DNA of 64,000 nucleotides, taken from Arminella tubonensis. GTDB lineage: Bacteria; Pseudomonadota; Alphaproteobacteria; Rhizobiales; Rhizobiaceae. The DNA is taken from the NCBI RefSeq assembly GCF_003240585.1, contig NZ_PCDP01000036.1, forward strand, positions 248,001 through 312,000, read 5' to 3'. The position numbers were made by a program, and so were the translations under genes. This document shows, in pieces, positions 17,952 through 27,389 of the stretch. Each line of letters opens with the position of its first letter. Position 1 is the first letter of the stretch. Under the pieces are notes generated by a model. The model did not search any database. It was not told where the DNA came from and was given only the letters and a program-made list of their open reading frames with translations.

Positions 17952-18764
17952 TCAGTTCATCGCAACGGCATAAGCGCCGGGGGAGACGCCATAGTTGCGG
18001 ATGAATATCCGGGTCATATGGCTTTGGTCCGCGAAACCGCTGTCGATCGCCGCGTCCGCCAAGGGCCTGCCGCCGGCAATCAGCCGCCGCGCGAGGTGGA
18101 TGCGGCGCTGGATCAGGTAGGCGTGCGGTGTCAGGCCAGTGACCCTTGCAAAGGTGCGCAAGAGCTGAAACCGGCTCATGCCGCTTTCGCGTGCAAGATC
18201 GGCAAGTGTAAGGCTCGCTGCCGGATCGTCGTCTATCAGGGCTTTCGACCTTGAGATCGCCTTCGGGATCGGTTGCCGCGCCTCGAACCCTTTGGGTCCG
18301 GGCACGAGGTCGGCCAACAACCTCAGAAGAGTCTCTTCCCGGCGCATCGCCGCGCTGCCGTTTTCGTCGGCCGTCATTGCCGCAAATACAGCCTGGAAAC
18401 GGTTGGCAAGATACGGCTCCGTCATGACCGGTCGCGAAAACTCGAAGTCGGCGATCTTGCCTTCGCTGATATCCAGGTGCAGGTCGGTGACTATCCGCGG
18501 GTCGAAATAGAGCATCTTCCAGGAGCGGCCGGTTTCGCCGATCGGCGTGCCGTCGTGAACCTCGCCCGGGTTGACGGTAATCATGTTTCCGGGGCCTGCT
18601 TCGACGATCCCGCGCCCGCTAAGCGACTTCTGCGCGCCGCGAAAGATCACGCCGATGCCAAACTGCTCGTGGGTGTGCTTCGGGAATACATGGCTGGTTT
18701 CCGCCTCGACGGCTTCCACACCGGCGAGGTTGCAGCGCTGCATTCTGAACTGGCCTGTTGCCAT
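17952..18764 (-). CDS. AraC family transcriptional regulator
   Basis: A 270-residue regulator. The N-terminal cupin-like effector domain has FPKHTHEQFGIGVIFRG near 27 and NPGEVHDG near 66. The C-terminal double helix-turn-helix runs from about 170 (LTLADLARESGMSRFQLLRTFARVTGLTPHAYL) to the family signature AAIDSGFADQSHMTRIFIRNYGVSPG. It ends 84 bp before the LysE gene on the same strand, and such regulators often control adjacent exporters. Confidence 0.93.
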   Translation of the reverse strand: MATGQFRMQRCNLAGVEAVEAETSHVFPKHTHEQFGIGVIFRGAQKSLSGRGIVEAGPGNMITVNPGEVHDGTPIGETGRSWKMLYFDPRIVTDLHLDISEGKIADFEFSRPVMTEPYLANRFQAVFAAMTADENGSAAMRREETLLRLLADLVPGPKGFEARQPIPKAISRSKALIDDDPAASLTLADLARESGMSRFQLLRTFARVTGLTPHAYLIQRRIHLARRLIAGGRPLADAAIDSGFADQSHMTRIFIRNYGVSPGAYAVAMN

Positions 18765-18775
18765 CCGTCATCTCC

Positions 18776-19366
18776 TCAGCCGAGCACGTCATAGAAACGG
18801 AAGATGAAGGTGATCTGGTAGATCAGGCCGATGCTGACGAAGATCGCCTGGAAGCGGCGATTGGCGGTGAGCGCCGCGACGACGCAGAGTACGATGAAGG
18901 CGGCGTTGCGGATCGGGTATTCCCAGCCGAGCGACTGGAAATAGGCATGGCCCTTGAGGAAGGTATCGACCAGGTCGACCGCGTAGGTCACGGCCAGAAG
19001 TCCGAAGAACCAGCGGCGGCGCGAGATGAAATATTCCTCGTAGCCGCCGTACTCGTCGACCGAGGTCGGGAAGAGCAGGACGCAGAGGAAGAAGAACAGG
19101 CAGCAGAAGCAGATCAGGAAGAGATAGACGCCGAAACTGATGACGGCGAGCGACTGCAGCCGGTATTCCCACCACCAGAAATGGATGATGAACAGGAACA
19201 TCGACAGCACCCAGCCAAGCTGGACCAGGTAAACCCTGTGCTTGCCGGGCGACTGTACGAAGCCTGCCAGGCCGGTGAGCAAGCGGGCAAGGCTGAGGCT
19301 GATGACAATCGACATCACCGTCCTGATGTAGACGTAGATCTCCGCCGTACTTGCTGCCGATCCCAT
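18776..19366 (-). CDS. Hypothetical integral membrane protein
   Basis: A 196-residue protein with about five or six hydrophobic segments, including FGVYLFLICFCCLFFFLCVL, and a conserved-looking loop SVDEYGGYEEYFISRRRWFFG. No family recognised. It lies 2 bp downstream of the thioesterase and 11 bp upstream of the AraC regulator, so all three are probably one transcript. Confidence 0.8.
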   Translation of the reverse strand: MGSAASTAEIYVYIRTVMSIVISLSLARLLTGLAGFVQSPGKHRVYLVQLGWVLSMFLFIIHFWWWEYRLQSLAVISFGVYLFLICFCCLFFFLCVLLFPTSVDEYGGYEEYFISRRRWFFGLLAVTYAVDLVDTFLKGHAYFQSLGWEYPIRNAAFIVLCVVAALTANRRFQAIFVSIGLIYQITFIFRFYDVLG

Positions 19367-19368
19367 GC

Positions 19369-19758
19369 TCAGCCCTCCGGAGGCACTGCCTTCGGTTTTC
19401 CGTCTTCGTCGAGCGCTACCATGATGAAGGTGCCGGCCGTCACTTTTTCCATCTTCTCATAGCGAAAGCGCTGGGCCCAGGCTTCGACCGACAGCGTGAT
19501 CGATGTCGTGCCGACCCGGGTGATGTGGGTGTAGATGCTCATCGTATCGCCGATCTTCACCGGCAGTTCGAATGCCATTTCCTTGACCGCCGCCGTCACG
19601 ACGCGTCCCTTGGCGCGCTCGGCGGCGCGGATACCGCTTGCCAAGTCCATCTGCGCCATGACCCAGCCGCCGAAGATATCGCCTGCAGGATTGGCGTCGG
19701 CGGGCATCGCAAGCGTTCGCAAGGTCAGCTCGCCCCTCGGCTTTGCTATATCGGTCAT
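19369..19758 (-). CDS. Acyl-CoA thioesterase, hotdog fold (YciA type)
   Basis: A 129-residue hotdog-fold protein hydrolysing acyl-CoA thioesters. The start at 19758 (MTDIAKPRGELTLRTL) fits the YciA family; the longer frame from 19845 would add unlikely sequence. The signature ADANPAGDIFGGWVMAQMDLASG holds the catalytic Asp and Gly region, and VTAAVKEMAFELPVKIGD follows. It is first in a likely operon with the membrane protein and AraC regulator. Confidence 0.92.
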   Translation of the reverse strand: MTDIAKPRGELTLRTLAMPADANPAGDIFGGWVMAQMDLASGIRAAERAKGRVVTAAVKEMAFELPVKIGDTMSIYTHITRVGTTSITLSVEAWAQRFRYEKMEKVTAGTFIMVALDEDGKPKAVPPEG

Positions 19759-19955
19759 CCGGTGGCTCCTGTCGGCGCGGGTGTTGATTCCCGACACCCT
19801 AGGCAATCGCGGCAGAATGGAAAAGACCTCCCTTGCAAAGGTCACACTAAGGCCCTTTCGCTGCCATGAAGAAGTAAGTCTTCATTTACCGTTTTTATTT
19901 AAATTTGAAGGAAATGCCGACCATTGCAGCGGACCTGGACTGGCAGCAGACGTGG

Positions 19956-21272
19956 ATGGAGTATATGGCGTATTTTCCGTTTCTGCAGAAATCCCTGCTA
20001 TCGCTGTTCCTGTCCTCCGCGCTGGTTGCCTGCTCGGCGGATAGCCTGATGCCGCCCTCGAGCGTCGGCAGCACGCATGTCAGCTCCATCCAGCCTCGCC
20101 GGGTTTCGCCGGCCATCGCTCCACAGAGGCAATACGCCTATTCCAGCAATACGGCGCCCGTCCGCTCCGCCTCGGTCGATTTTCTCGACACGCCAAATCT
20201 TGCCGGCCTTGGCCACGCTCCGGGGTCCCGGCAGCCTGTCGCACCGCAAGCGATGGAGAGTGCATCCAGCCAAAGCGCCCCGCCTGTGAATGCCGGAGAG
20301 AACGTGGCCTTCGCCAGCGGTAGCCGGCAGACCCCAATCCCGTCACAAGGCGTCAACATGGATGCCGGCCTCGGTGTAGAGCCGGCAGGCGGGCAGGGTG
20401 CTGAAGGTCAATCTGCCTCGGACCAGGCCGTTATCGGCCTGGCGCAGGAGGAGGAGCAGAACATCGCCGAGGGCAATTCCGACGAGCCCGTCGTCGACGG
20501 CATCGGCACTGACGACCCCACGCAGACGAACGGGCCGACGCGGGCAAATCAGCGCGCTCTGCCGCGTTCTGTAATGCAGGCGCAAATCAGCCAGAACCGG
20601 GCATGGCAACAGGGGCAGCAGGTTGCGATGCTGCCGCGCGCGCAGAACCCGATGCTTGCCCCGGAGCCCGACACCGCCCCGCAATCGACGCCGGCAATGC
20701 CCGGCATGATGCCTGCCTCGGAGCTGCAATGCCGCCAGGAACTCAAGCGGATGGGCGTGGTGTTCGAGGACAAGCCGCCGATCTCCAACGGTCCGTCCTG
20801 CCAGGTGCCCTATCCCGTCTCGCTTCGCGGCCTTTCCGGCGATATCGCCGTCAAGCCGGCGGTGACGCTGAACTGCCAGGTGACGCTCGCCTTTGCCAAA
20901 TGGGTGAAGAACGAGCTCGCACCGGCTGCTCGCACGCGCTACTGGTCGGGCGTCGGCACGATCATTCCGCTCGGCGGCTATTCCTGCCGGCGCATGAACA
21001 ACAGTTCGCAACGCTACAACCCGATGTCTGAGCATGCCCATGGCAACGCCATCGACGTCGGCAAGTTCGTGCTGAAGAACGGCCACGAGATCGACATTCG
21101 CAAGAAGGGCTTGTTCTCTTTCCGGGAAGGCGCACTCCTGAAGGCGGTCCGCTCGGATAGCTGCCGCTACTTTGACACCGTCCTCGGACCCGGCAGCAAC
21201 CCGGAGCATTGGAACCACTTTCACTTCGACCTCCGGGAACGACATGGTGGCAGGCGCTATTGCAGCCTGTAA
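19956..21272 (+). CDS. Extensin-like C-terminal domain protein, probable lipoprotein
   Basis: A protein of 438 residues from ATG 19956; the frame is open from 19905, so the start is uncertain. A signal sequence ends in the lipobox LVAC, suggesting lipid attachment. A long Gln/Pro/Ala-rich linker follows. The C-terminal extensin-like domain starts at CRQELKRMGVVF and has Zn-peptidase-like motifs SEHAHGNAIDVG and EHWNHFHFDL. These match LAS/DD-carboxypeptidase-type metallopeptidases, so action on peptidoglycan is likely. Conserved cysteines (CRQ, CQVPYP, NCQV, CRR) are probably disulfide-bonded. Confidence 0.85.
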   Translation: MEYMAYFPFLQKSLLSLFLSSALVACSADSLMPPSSVGSTHVSSIQPRRVSPAIAPQRQYAYSSNTAPVRSASVDFLDTPNLAGLGHAPGSRQPVAPQAMESASSQSAPPVNAGENVAFASGSRQTPIPSQGVNMDAGLGVEPAGGQGAEGQSASDQAVIGLAQEEEQNIAEGNSDEPVVDGIGTDDPTQTNGPTRANQRALPRSVMQAQISQNRAWQQGQQVAMLPRAQNPMLAPEPDTAPQSTPAMPGMMPASELQCRQELKRMGVVFEDKPPISNGPSCQVPYPVSLRGLSGDIAVKPAVTLNCQVTLAFAKWVKNELAPAARTRYWSGVGTIIPLGGYSCRRMNNSSQRYNPMSEHAHGNAIDVGKFVLKNGHEIDIRKKGLFSFREGALLKAVRSDSCRYFDTVLGPGSNPEHWNHFHFDLRERHGGRRYCSL

Positions 21273-21341
21273 TATCTATTCCGGGCGGATTTGCCGCGCT
21301 CGGTCGGCAGCACATCTCATCCAGCTCAAGGGAGCAATTGA

Positions 21342-21599
21342 ATGGAAGAAAGAGTGCGGGGTAGGAGAAGGGGGCTCGGTATCGCGCTGGTCGCGGCTAT
21401 CGTTGCAATTGTCGTCGTGTTCGGCGGGCGCTGGTATGCCTACGTCGCCTATGCGGACGATCCCTTCGACGAGGTCGGCATCGGTCTCAACATGATAATG
21501 CCGACGCCAATCCGCGAGATGGGGTGCGCGAAGCTGAAGGAACGCTTCGGTGACAAAACCTTGCCGCCGGCCGGCTGTGGCGTCAACGGCATGTGGTAG
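21342..21599 (+). CDS. Small membrane-anchored hypothetical protein (85 aa)
   Basis: A basic N-terminus (MEERVRGRRRG) precedes a single hydrophobic helix (LGIALVAAIVAIVVVFGG), then a short periplasmic tail with two cysteines (MGCAKL, AGCGVNG). Topology predicts cytoplasmic N-terminus. It follows the extensin-like gene by about 70 bp and may be co-transcribed. Function unknown. Confidence 0.65.
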   Translation: MEERVRGRRRGLGIALVAAIVAIVVVFGGRWYAYVAYADDPFDEVGIGLNMIMPTPIREMGCAKLKERFGDKTLPPAGCGVNGMW

Positions 21600-21629
21600 G
21601 TCAGGGGCCGCTCGGTACGGCGAAGCTTC

Positions 21630-21660
21630 GCGAAAAAAAGCCGGCGCTAGGGCCGGCTTG
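21630..21660 (-). terminator. Intrinsic terminator reading leftward, with no gene assigned to it
   Basis: Perfect 8-bp stem AAGCCGGC (21638-21645) with GCCGGCTT (21652-21659) and a six-base loop. The T-run is on the minus strand (plus strand AAAAAAA at 21633-21639), so it stops leftward transcription. No leftward protein gene lies within 2 kb to its right. Confidence 0.75.
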
Positions 21661-21993
21661 AATGGTGCTCAGCGATATAACAGGGTTTTGCTGGCTCCAA
21701 AAAATGAATTTGATATCGAAATGCGTTTGGTTGAAACAGAATCGGCAAAAAGGACTTTGAGTATGAAAGGCGGTTGCGTGCCGCTAAGGGGCGTTGGGCG
21801 GGGTGCGGCAGACGCCATCGCCTGACGGGGTTATCGCCCATGAAAGTCACGGTTTGATGACGTGCGGCGTCTGCAACTGATTGTTTGAGCCTGAACACAC
21901 TGTTCGCGGCTGACGGGATGGCAAAAGCTGCTGCGACGGCTATATAGCGGGCAGTTGCCACCGAAATATTCGAAAAGCCTGATAAATCCCGCC
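21661..21993. other. Gene-free stretch upstream of the ABC exporter; possible leftward small RNA
   Basis: No supported reading frame. It contains CTATATAG at 21940-21947, a palindromic match to the rhizobial -10 box CTATAT that could serve either strand. No good -35 box was found for either direction. The leftward terminator at 21630-21660 suggests a short transcript on the minus strand. Confidence 0.35.
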
Positions 21994-22920
21994 ATGACGC
22001 CAATCATATCAATCCGCAATCTCACCAAGACCTATGCCAATGGGTTTCAGGCTCTGAAGGGCATCGATCTCGACGTCGCCAAGGGCGAGATCCTGGCATT
22101 GCTCGGGCCGAACGGGGCCGGCAAGACGACGATGATCTCCATCGTCTGCGGCATTTCCAATCCGAGCGGCGGCACGGTGACGGTGGCCGGCCACGACGTG
22201 GTCAAGGATTTCCGGGCGACCCGCACGCTGATCGGGCTGGTTCCGCAGGAGCTGACGACCGATCAGTTCGAGACCGTCTGGAATACGGTGAGCTTTTCCC
22301 GCGGCCTGCATGGCAAGAAGCCCAACCCGGCCCATATCGAAAAGGTCCTGCGCGACCTGTCGCTCTGGGAAAAGCGCGATAACACGCTGCGCGAGCTTTC
22401 GGGCGGAATGAAGCGGCGCGTGCTCATTGCCAAGGCGTTGTCGCACGAGCCGCAGATCCTGTTTCTCGACGAGCCGACGGCCGGCGTCGACGTCAGCCTG
22501 CGCAAGGATATGTGGCATGTGGTCGAGGCACTGCGCGCCTCAGGTGTCACCATCATCTTGACGACGCACTACATCGAGGAGGCCGAGGAGATCGCCGACC
22601 GTGTCGGCGTCATCAACGGCGGCCGGCTTTTGCTTGTCGAGGATAAGAATAAGCTTATGGCGAAGCTCGGCCGCAAGCAATTGATCCTCGACCTGACCGA
22701 GCCGCTCGAGACATTGCCGGAATGCCTTGGCGGCAACGGCCTCTCGATCGGCGCCGGCGGCAATACGCTGATCTATGATTTCGATGCGGAGCACGAGCAG
22801 GCGCGCATAGGCACGCTGCTGACCAGCATCGGCGCCCAAGGCATTCACTTCAAGGACCTGTCGACACGGCAGAGCTCGCTCGAGGACATTTTCGTCCAGC
22901 TTGTGGGAGAGGACAAATGA
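21994..22920 (+). CDS. ABC transporter ATP-binding protein, ABC-2 (drug/polysaccharide export) type
   Basis: A 308-residue ATPase. Walker A is [12 protein letters not shown], the signature [15 protein letters not shown], Walker [14 protein letters not shown], and the switch His is in [11 protein letters not shown]. The start at 21994 ([14 protein letters not shown]) is chosen over 21955 as the usual family start. A roughly 80-residue C-terminal domain follows the nucleotide-binding fold, as in NodI/YadG-type exporters. It overlaps the permease gene by 4 bp (ATGA). The cargo is unknown. Confidence 0.93.
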   Translation: MTPIISIRNLTKTYANGFQALKGIDLDVAKGEILALLGPNGAGKTTMISIVCGISNPSGGTVTVAGHDVVKDFRATRTLIGLVPQELTTDQFETVWNTVSFSRGLHGKKPNPAHIEKVLRDLSLWEKRDNTLRELSGGMKRRVLIAKALSHEPQILFLDEPTAGVDVSLRKDMWHVVEALRASGVTIILTTHYIEEAEEIADRVGVINGGRLLLVEDKNKLMAKLGRKQLILDLTEPLETLPECLGGNGLSIGAGGNTLIYDFDAEHEQARIGTLLTSIGAQGIHFKDLSTRQSSLEDIFVQLVGEDK

Positions 22921-23678
22921 ACTTCGAGGCAGTCAAGTCCATCTATCTGTTTGAAATGGCGCGCACGCGACGCACGCTTCTGCAGAGCGTCGTTTCGCCT
23001 GTCATCTCCACGTCGCTCTATTTCATCGTGTTCGGGGCGGCCGTCGGCTCTCGCATCCAGGAGGTCGAGGGCATTTCCTACGGCGCCTTCATCACGCCGG
23101 GCCTGATCATGCTGACGCTGCTCGGGCAATGCATCAGCAACGGCTCTTTCGGCATCTATTTCCCGAAGTTCGTCGGCACTATCTACGAGCTACTATCGGC
23201 GCCCGTTGCAATGACGGAGATCGTGCTCGGCTATGTCGGGGCGGCGGCGACCAAGGGAATGATAATCGGCGTCATCATCCTGATCACCGCCAATTTCTTC
23301 GTGCACGTCACAATCCTCCATCCCTTCATGATGGCGCTGTTTTTCGTGCTGACGGCGGTCACGTTCAGCCTGTTCGGGTTCATGATCGGCATATGGGCAA
23401 AGAATTTCGAGCAGCTCAACCTGATCCCGATGCTCGTCGTACCGCCGCTGACCTTCCTCGGCGGCAGCTTCTATTCGATCAACATGCTGCCGCCCTTCTG
23501 GCAGGCGGTCAGTCACCTCAACCCGGTGCTATACCTCGTCAGCGGCTTCCGCTGGAGCTTCTACGGCATCGCAGACGTAAACCCGGCCATCAGCCTCGCG
23601 ATGATCTCGCTGTTCCTGGTGATCTGCCTCGGAACGCTCGGGTGGATATTCAAGACTGGGTATCGGCTGCGGAACTGA
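22917..23678 (+). CDS. ABC-2 type transporter permease
   Basis: A 253-residue protein with six hydrophobic segments. [30 protein letters not shown] is the conserved ABC-2 region near the fourth to fifth helix, and the ending [12 protein letters not shown] is also typical. It matches the YadH/NodJ family. It is coupled to the ATPase gene by an ATGA overlap; together they make one exporter. Confidence 0.93.
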   Translation: MNFEAVKSIYLFEMARTRRTLLQSVVSPVISTSLYFIVFGAAVGSRIQEVEGISYGAFITPGLIMLTLLGQCISNGSFGIYFPKFVGTIYELLSAPVAMTEIVLGYVGAAATKGMIIGVIILITANFFVHVTILHPFMMALFFVLTAVTFSLFGFMIGIWAKNFEQLNLIPMLVVPPLTFLGGSFYSINMLPPFWQAVSHLNPVLYLVSGFRWSFYGIADVNPAISLAMISLFLVICLGTLGWIFKTGYRLRN

Positions 23679-23692
23679 AGAAGCTTCGCAGA

Positions 23693-24112
23693 TCATTCAC
23701 GCCACGGGTTGACGACGGGCACGCCGGCCGCAAGGAACGGAGAGATATCGCGTGTCGCGACAGTGAAGCCGCAAGTGGCGGCGATAGCGGCGACCTGCCC
23801 ATCTGCCATGGAGATGGTGTGGCCACTGCCGCGTGCACGGCTCACCAGCGAGGCGTATGTGGCCGCTGCCTTCTCATCGAAAGGCAGGACACGCATTCCG
23901 AATAGTCCGGATATCAGCTCATTCAGAGCGTCGCCCAACCCGTCTTTCCGTCTGCCGTCCGGTAGGACTTCGATACCGACAAGCAGTTCGGCGAGACTTA
24001 TGGCCGTCAAATACAGCGTCTCTACCGGTTGCCGATCCAGCCAAGCGACAACAGCCGAATCCGCGCCTGATTTCATTGGCTCAGAAACAACATTGGTATC
24101 CAGAATGATCAT
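23693..24112 (-). CDS. PIN-domain ribonuclease toxin (VapC/FitB type)
   Basis: A 139-residue PIN-domain protein. The acidic metal-binding residues are complete: Asp5 (MIILDTNVV), Glu42 ([10 protein letters not shown]), Asp104 ([11 protein letters not shown]) and Asp122 (TRDISPF). The gene overlaps the antitoxin gene by 4 bp (ATGA). PIN toxins of this kind cleave RNA and are held inactive by the partner. Confidence 0.93.
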   Translation of the reverse strand: MIILDTNVVSEPMKSGADSAVVAWLDRQPVETLYLTAISLAELLVGIEVLPDGRRKDGLGDALNELISGLFGMRVLPFDEKAAATYASLVSRARGSGHTISMADGQVAAIAATCGFTVATRDISPFLAAGVPVVNPWRE

Positions 24113-24348
24113 TCGAAGGTTGCCGGCTTCATCGGCGCCGGATCGCGGCTGACATCAAGATCAAGACCACCGAACCGACGGCCGAAAGCTGCCAATGCAG
24201 AGCCAACCTTGACGCTGTCGGCTGGATGAACCGCGTCCTCCAATATCGCCCTGATTTCAGCCTCGGTGCTGTGCCCGTTTTTGGCCGCGCGCAGCTTCAG
24301 CGCACGATGCGTCTCTTCAGGCAGATTGCGGATTGTCACTGCGACCAT
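24109..24348 (-). CDS. FitA/VapB-like ribbon-helix-helix antitoxin
   Basis: A 79-residue protein beginning MVAVTIRNLPEETHRALKLRAAKNGHSTEAEIRAILEDAV, a FitA-like ribbon-helix-helix DNA-binding domain. The C-terminal tail binds the toxin in this family. The start is taken at 24348, since the longer start at 24387 falls inside an operator palindrome. Confidence 0.9.
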   Translation of the reverse strand: MVAVTIRNLPEETHRALKLRAAKNGHSTEAEIRAILEDAVHPADSVKVGSALAAFGRRFGGLDLDVSRDPAPMKPATFE

Positions 24349-24377
24349 TCGACAAGCATCCTCGTGGTCGGAGAGTG

Positions 24378-24405
24378 ATGATATCATTTTCGCGCGATGA
24401 TATCA
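24378..24405. promoter_or_regulatory. Twin palindrome operator of the toxin-antitoxin pair
   Basis: Two copies of the palindrome TGATATCA (24379-24386 and 24398-24405), the first within the 10-bp palindrome ATGATATCAT. Their centres are 19 bp apart, near two helical turns. Position just upstream of the antitoxin start fits autoregulation by the antitoxin-toxin complex. Confidence 0.65.
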
Positions 24406-24426
24406 AACACGTTTCATCGAAACCCA

Positions 24427-25128
24427 TCAATCCCTAAGCCGCAGTTCATCCGTCTGCATCTGCATCGAGCCGAGGGTTTCTAGGAAGCTCATGCCCAGCA
24501 GGCTCTGGTCGAGCTTGCCTTTCTCGGCAACGGTGGCGGCGACGTCCCGGCGCGAGATGGGGCCGATCGAGACGTCTCCGAGTTCGACAGGGGCGGCGCG
24601 AGCGCGGCCGTTGGCCGTCATCACGGTCATCGAGTAGTTAAGGTTTTCAGGAATGAGGCCGACGCGGGCGGCGTCGTCGTGCGACAGGGCAACCATGCTG
24701 GCGCCCGTGTCGACAAGCATCTCGATTTTCTGGCCATTGATCCTGACATCGGCTTCGAAGTGGCCGTTGAGCAGTTTGTGCAGGATGACCTCCTGGCCAC
24801 CTTCGCTGGTCGTCACGACGAAAGCGCGTCCTGGGATCAGACCGGCAAGCAGGCGGTTGCCCACTTCCATTGCGTCGTGGCGGTATAGATAGGCGGTTGC
24901 AAGGGCGAGGATTATGACGAGCCAGATCAGGAGATTGCGCAGGGTCTCGCTGACGGTGCGGCGGCTTGCCCAGATGCCGGCGCTAAGCACCAGGGCGATT
25001 GGCAGCAGATAAATGACGCGTCCGAAATCGTTGTTGTCGATGCCGAGGGTTGTGCCGGTGTCGTGGTTGAAGACCAGAAGCGCCAGGCCGATGCCGAGCA
25101 CGGCAAGGACGACGGTCAGGCGGTTCAT
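24427..25128 (-). CDS. Retropepsin-like aspartic protease, TIGR02281 type, membrane-anchored
   Basis: A 233-residue protein with three N-terminal hydrophobic segments, then a single retropepsin-like domain. The catalytic motif is MLVDTGASMVALS with the partner sequence LLGMSFLETLG near the end. Such proteins are thought to dimerise. The start overlaps the DUF1289 stop by 4 bp, so the two genes are coupled. Its natural substrate is unknown. Confidence 0.88.
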   Translation of the reverse strand: MNRLTVVLAVLGIGLALLVFNHDTGTTLGIDNNDFGRVIYLLPIALVLSAGIWASRRTVSETLRNLLIWLVIILALATAYLYRHDAMEVGNRLLAGLIPGRAFVVTTSEGGQEVILHKLLNGHFEADVRINGQKIEMLVDTGASMVALSHDDAARVGLIPENLNYSMTVMTANGRARAAPVELGDVSIGPISRRDVAATVAEKGKLDQSLLGMSFLETLGSMQMQTDELRLRD

Positions 25129-25346
25129 ACGGTGCTGCGCTCCCGTGCCAGCCGCTTTCGCAAAGTTTCCCTGCGCGGCTTGCGCTCCACGCCTTCGAGG
25201 CGGGCGGGCAAGGCCTCCATGATCTGGCTGCGCTGCTCATTGCTATAGAGCGTCCACTCGCCGATCTCTTCGCGCGTACGTCCGCAACCGAAGCAATAGC
25301 CGGTCTTCATGTCGATCGAACAGACGAGGATACAGGGTGTTTGCAT
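25125..25346 (-). CDS. DUF1289 protein (cysteine-rich, 73 aa)
   Basis: Begins MQTPCILVCSIDMKTGYCFGCGRTREEIGEWTLYSNEQR. The set of cysteines CxxxC...CxxC is the DUF1289 hallmark, a presumed metal site. Start at 25346 is preferred to 25502. It sits 19 bp downstream of cobS and is coupled to the protease gene. Function unknown. Confidence 0.9.
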   Translation of the reverse strand: MQTPCILVCSIDMKTGYCFGCGRTREEIGEWTLYSNEQRSQIMEALPARLEGVERKPRRETLRKRLARERSTV

Positions 25347-25365
25347 GAGGCAATATATCGTCGCT

Positions 25366-26148
25366 TCAAATGCACATGGCAAGTGCGCAAAAAGTAGCGA
25401 TTTCACAAATCTGCTGCGCCGCGCCGATGGTGTCCCCGGTGTGCCCCGACAGCCTCCGGCGTATGTGCGCGGTGAAAAAGACGGTGCAGAGGGCGACGAC
25501 AAATAGGCTGATCATTGTGGATGTCAGCCCAACACCGGGCCACAGCAGGATCGCGGCGACAAGTGCCGCCGTCGCCAGGGCTACCCACATCGCCGAGCTA
25601 TCGGGCCTGCCAGCAGCGGCTGCCACGCCGTCGCTTTTTGCGGAAGGCAGGGAATACCAGTGCCATACGAGGGCACCGCGACTGACGGCCGCGGCGGCCG
25701 GTATCGAGAGTGCGGCTGGTAGCGGCGGCAATCCGCGGGCAATCGCGGCAAGAGCCGCGGCTCGAAGTGCGAAGGAGAGGACCAGCGCGATTGCGCCATA
25801 GGTGCCGATACGGCTGTCCTTCATGATGGCAAGGCTGCGGTCGCGGTCCTTGCCGCCGCCAAGCCCATCCGCGGTGTCGCTGAGACCGTCCTCGTGCAGT
25901 GCGCCTGTCGTCACGGTCTGGATCGTCAAGGCGAGAAGGGCGGCCATCAGCGGATCGGCATGCAGCAGCAACAGGAAGCCGAACGCCAAGGCAGACGGCA
26001 GGGCGATGATCAGCCCCGCTACCGGAAAAGCACTGGAGATGCGGCCGAGATTGCCATCGTGGCCCTCGAAGACGGAGGACGGCACCGGAATGCGGCTGAG
26101 GAAGGCGAGGGCGCGGGCGATATCGGCGGCATAGTCCTTCACGCCCAT
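25366..26148 (-). CDS. cobS: Adenosylcobinamide-GDP ribazoletransferase CobS (CobV)
   Basis: Inner-membrane enzyme that joins adenosylcobinamide-GDP to alpha-ribazole in the last steps of cobalamin synthesis. A 260-residue multi-helix protein with the family motif [38 protein letters not shown] near 83-120; its Asp residues bind metal. It is divergent from cobT, the gene for the enzyme supplying alpha-ribazole phosphate, with 136 bp between. Called cobV in the P. denitrificans naming system. Confidence 0.95.
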   Translation of the reverse strand: MGVKDYAADIARALAFLSRIPVPSSVFEGHDGNLGRISSAFPVAGLIIALPSALAFGFLLLLHADPLMAALLALTIQTVTTGALHEDGLSDTADGLGGGKDRDRSLAIMKDSRIGTYGAIALVLSFALRAAALAAIARGLPPLPAALSIPAAAAVSRGALVWHWYSLPSAKSDGVAAAAGRPDSSAMWVALATAALVAAILLWPGVGLTSTMISLFVVALCTVFFTAHIRRRLSGHTGDTIGAAQQICEIATFCALAMCI

Positions 26149-26284
26149 AGGCTTCTATTGTCCTTTGCCCGTTGGGCTGCGACTGGTGGCGGCGCTTTTG
26201 GAGTTGTTCGCGCCTGCTTCCGTCATTAAGAGAGTCGCCAAGCAAAAAAGCTGATTTGGGACCAAAAGACAAGGAACCACCATC

Positions 26285-27301
26285 ATGAGCGTCACCGGGC
26301 TTCCATTCGACGATTTCCGTGCGCTGTTGCGCGACCTGCCGGGACCCGATGCACGGGCGCTCGCCGATGCGCGCGAACGGGATGCGCAACTGACGAAACC
26401 GCCGGGTGCGCTTGGCCGCCTCGAGGAGATCGCCTTCTGGCTTGCGGCCTGGACCGGCCGCAAACCCTCCGTGACGCGCCCGCTTGTGGCCATCTTTGCC
26501 GGCAATCACGGGGTGACGAAGCAGGGGATAACGCCGTTTCCGCCTGAAGTGACGCAGCAGATGGTGGAGAATTTCGCAGCTGGCGGCGCGGCCATCAATC
26601 AAATCTGCGTCGCCTACGATCTCGGCCTGAAGGTGTTCGACCTTGCACTCGATTACCCGACCGGCGACATCACCGAGGAGCCGGCACTGTCCGAACGCGA
26701 CTGCGCGGCAACGATGGCTTTCGGCATGGAGGCGATCGCCGGCGGCACGGACCTGCTCTGCATCGGCGAGATGGGCATCGGCAACACGACGATCGCCGCG
26801 GCAATCAATTATGCGCTCTACGGCGGGACGGCTGCGGAATGGGTCGGACCGGGCACGGGGTCCGAGGGAGAAATGCTGACGCGGAAGATTGCAGCCGTCG
26901 AGAAGGCGGTTGCCTTGCACCGAGATCATCTCGCAGATCCGCTGGAAGTCCTGCGTCGTCTCGGTGGCCGCGAGATTGCCGCGATGGCCGGTGCGATCCT
27001 TGCCGCGCGCGTCGAGCGCATTCCCGTCATAATCGACGGCTATGTGGCGACGGCTGCTGCCTCTATCCTCAAGGCTGCTAATCCGTCGGCTCTCGATCAT
27101 TGCCTGATCGGTCATGTTTCCGCGGAACCGGGCCATCTGAAGGCGATAGAGAAGCTCGGCAAGACGCCGCTGCTGGCACTTGGCATGCGGCTCGGCGAGG
27201 GGACGGGTGCGGCTCTGGCCGCTGGCATCGTCAAGGCCGCCGCCGCGTGTCATTCAGGCATGGCGACGTTTGCGGACGCGGGTGTCGCCAATAAGCATTG
27301 A
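26285..27301 (+). CDS. cobT: Nicotinate-nucleotide--dimethylbenzimidazole phosphoribosyltransferase
   Basis: Makes alpha-ribazole phosphate from nicotinate mononucleotide and dimethylbenzimidazole for cobalamin synthesis. 338 residues. KPPGALGRLEEIAFWLA at the N-terminus, FAGNHGVTKQGITPFPPEVTQQMV, GEMGIGNTTIAAA near 162 and the C-terminal GMRLGEGTGAALA are all characteristic. The same enzyme is called CobU in the P. denitrificans and Rhizobium naming scheme, where CobT means a cobaltochelatase subunit. No B12-riboswitch signature was seen in the 136-bp gap to cobS. Confidence 0.95.
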   Translation: MSVTGLPFDDFRALLRDLPGPDARALADARERDAQLTKPPGALGRLEEIAFWLAAWTGRKPSVTRPLVAIFAGNHGVTKQGITPFPPEVTQQMVENFAAGGAAINQICVAYDLGLKVFDLALDYPTGDITEEPALSERDCAATMAFGMEAIAGGTDLLCIGEMGIGNTTIAAAINYALYGGTAAEWVGPGTGSEGEMLTRKIAAVEKAVALHRDHLADPLEVLRRLGGREIAAMAGAILAARVERIPVIIDGYVATAAASILKAANPSALDHCLIGHVSAEPGHLKAIEKLGKTPLLALGMRLGEGTGAALAAGIVKAAAACHSGMATFADAGVANKH

Positions 27302-27389
27302 TCCGGCAATCGACGGTGATGCCGCAGTGGACGTGGGATCGCCGGAGCTGCCGACTTGCCTAGCCCTCGACGAATAGGTATTCGCAGGA

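Noticed and set aside
21647..22003. Leftward frame of 118 codons as the gene served by the terminator at 21630
   Set aside because: Codon pattern does not look coding and the frame has no ribosome site; a non-coding RNA is the better guess.
26149..26284. B12 riboswitch between cobS and cobT
   Set aside because: No B12-box sequence or matching stems were found in the 136-bp gap.
25598..27253. Leftward frame of 551 codons across cobS and cobT
   Set aside because: It overlaps two well-identified cobalamin genes in a different frame or strand.
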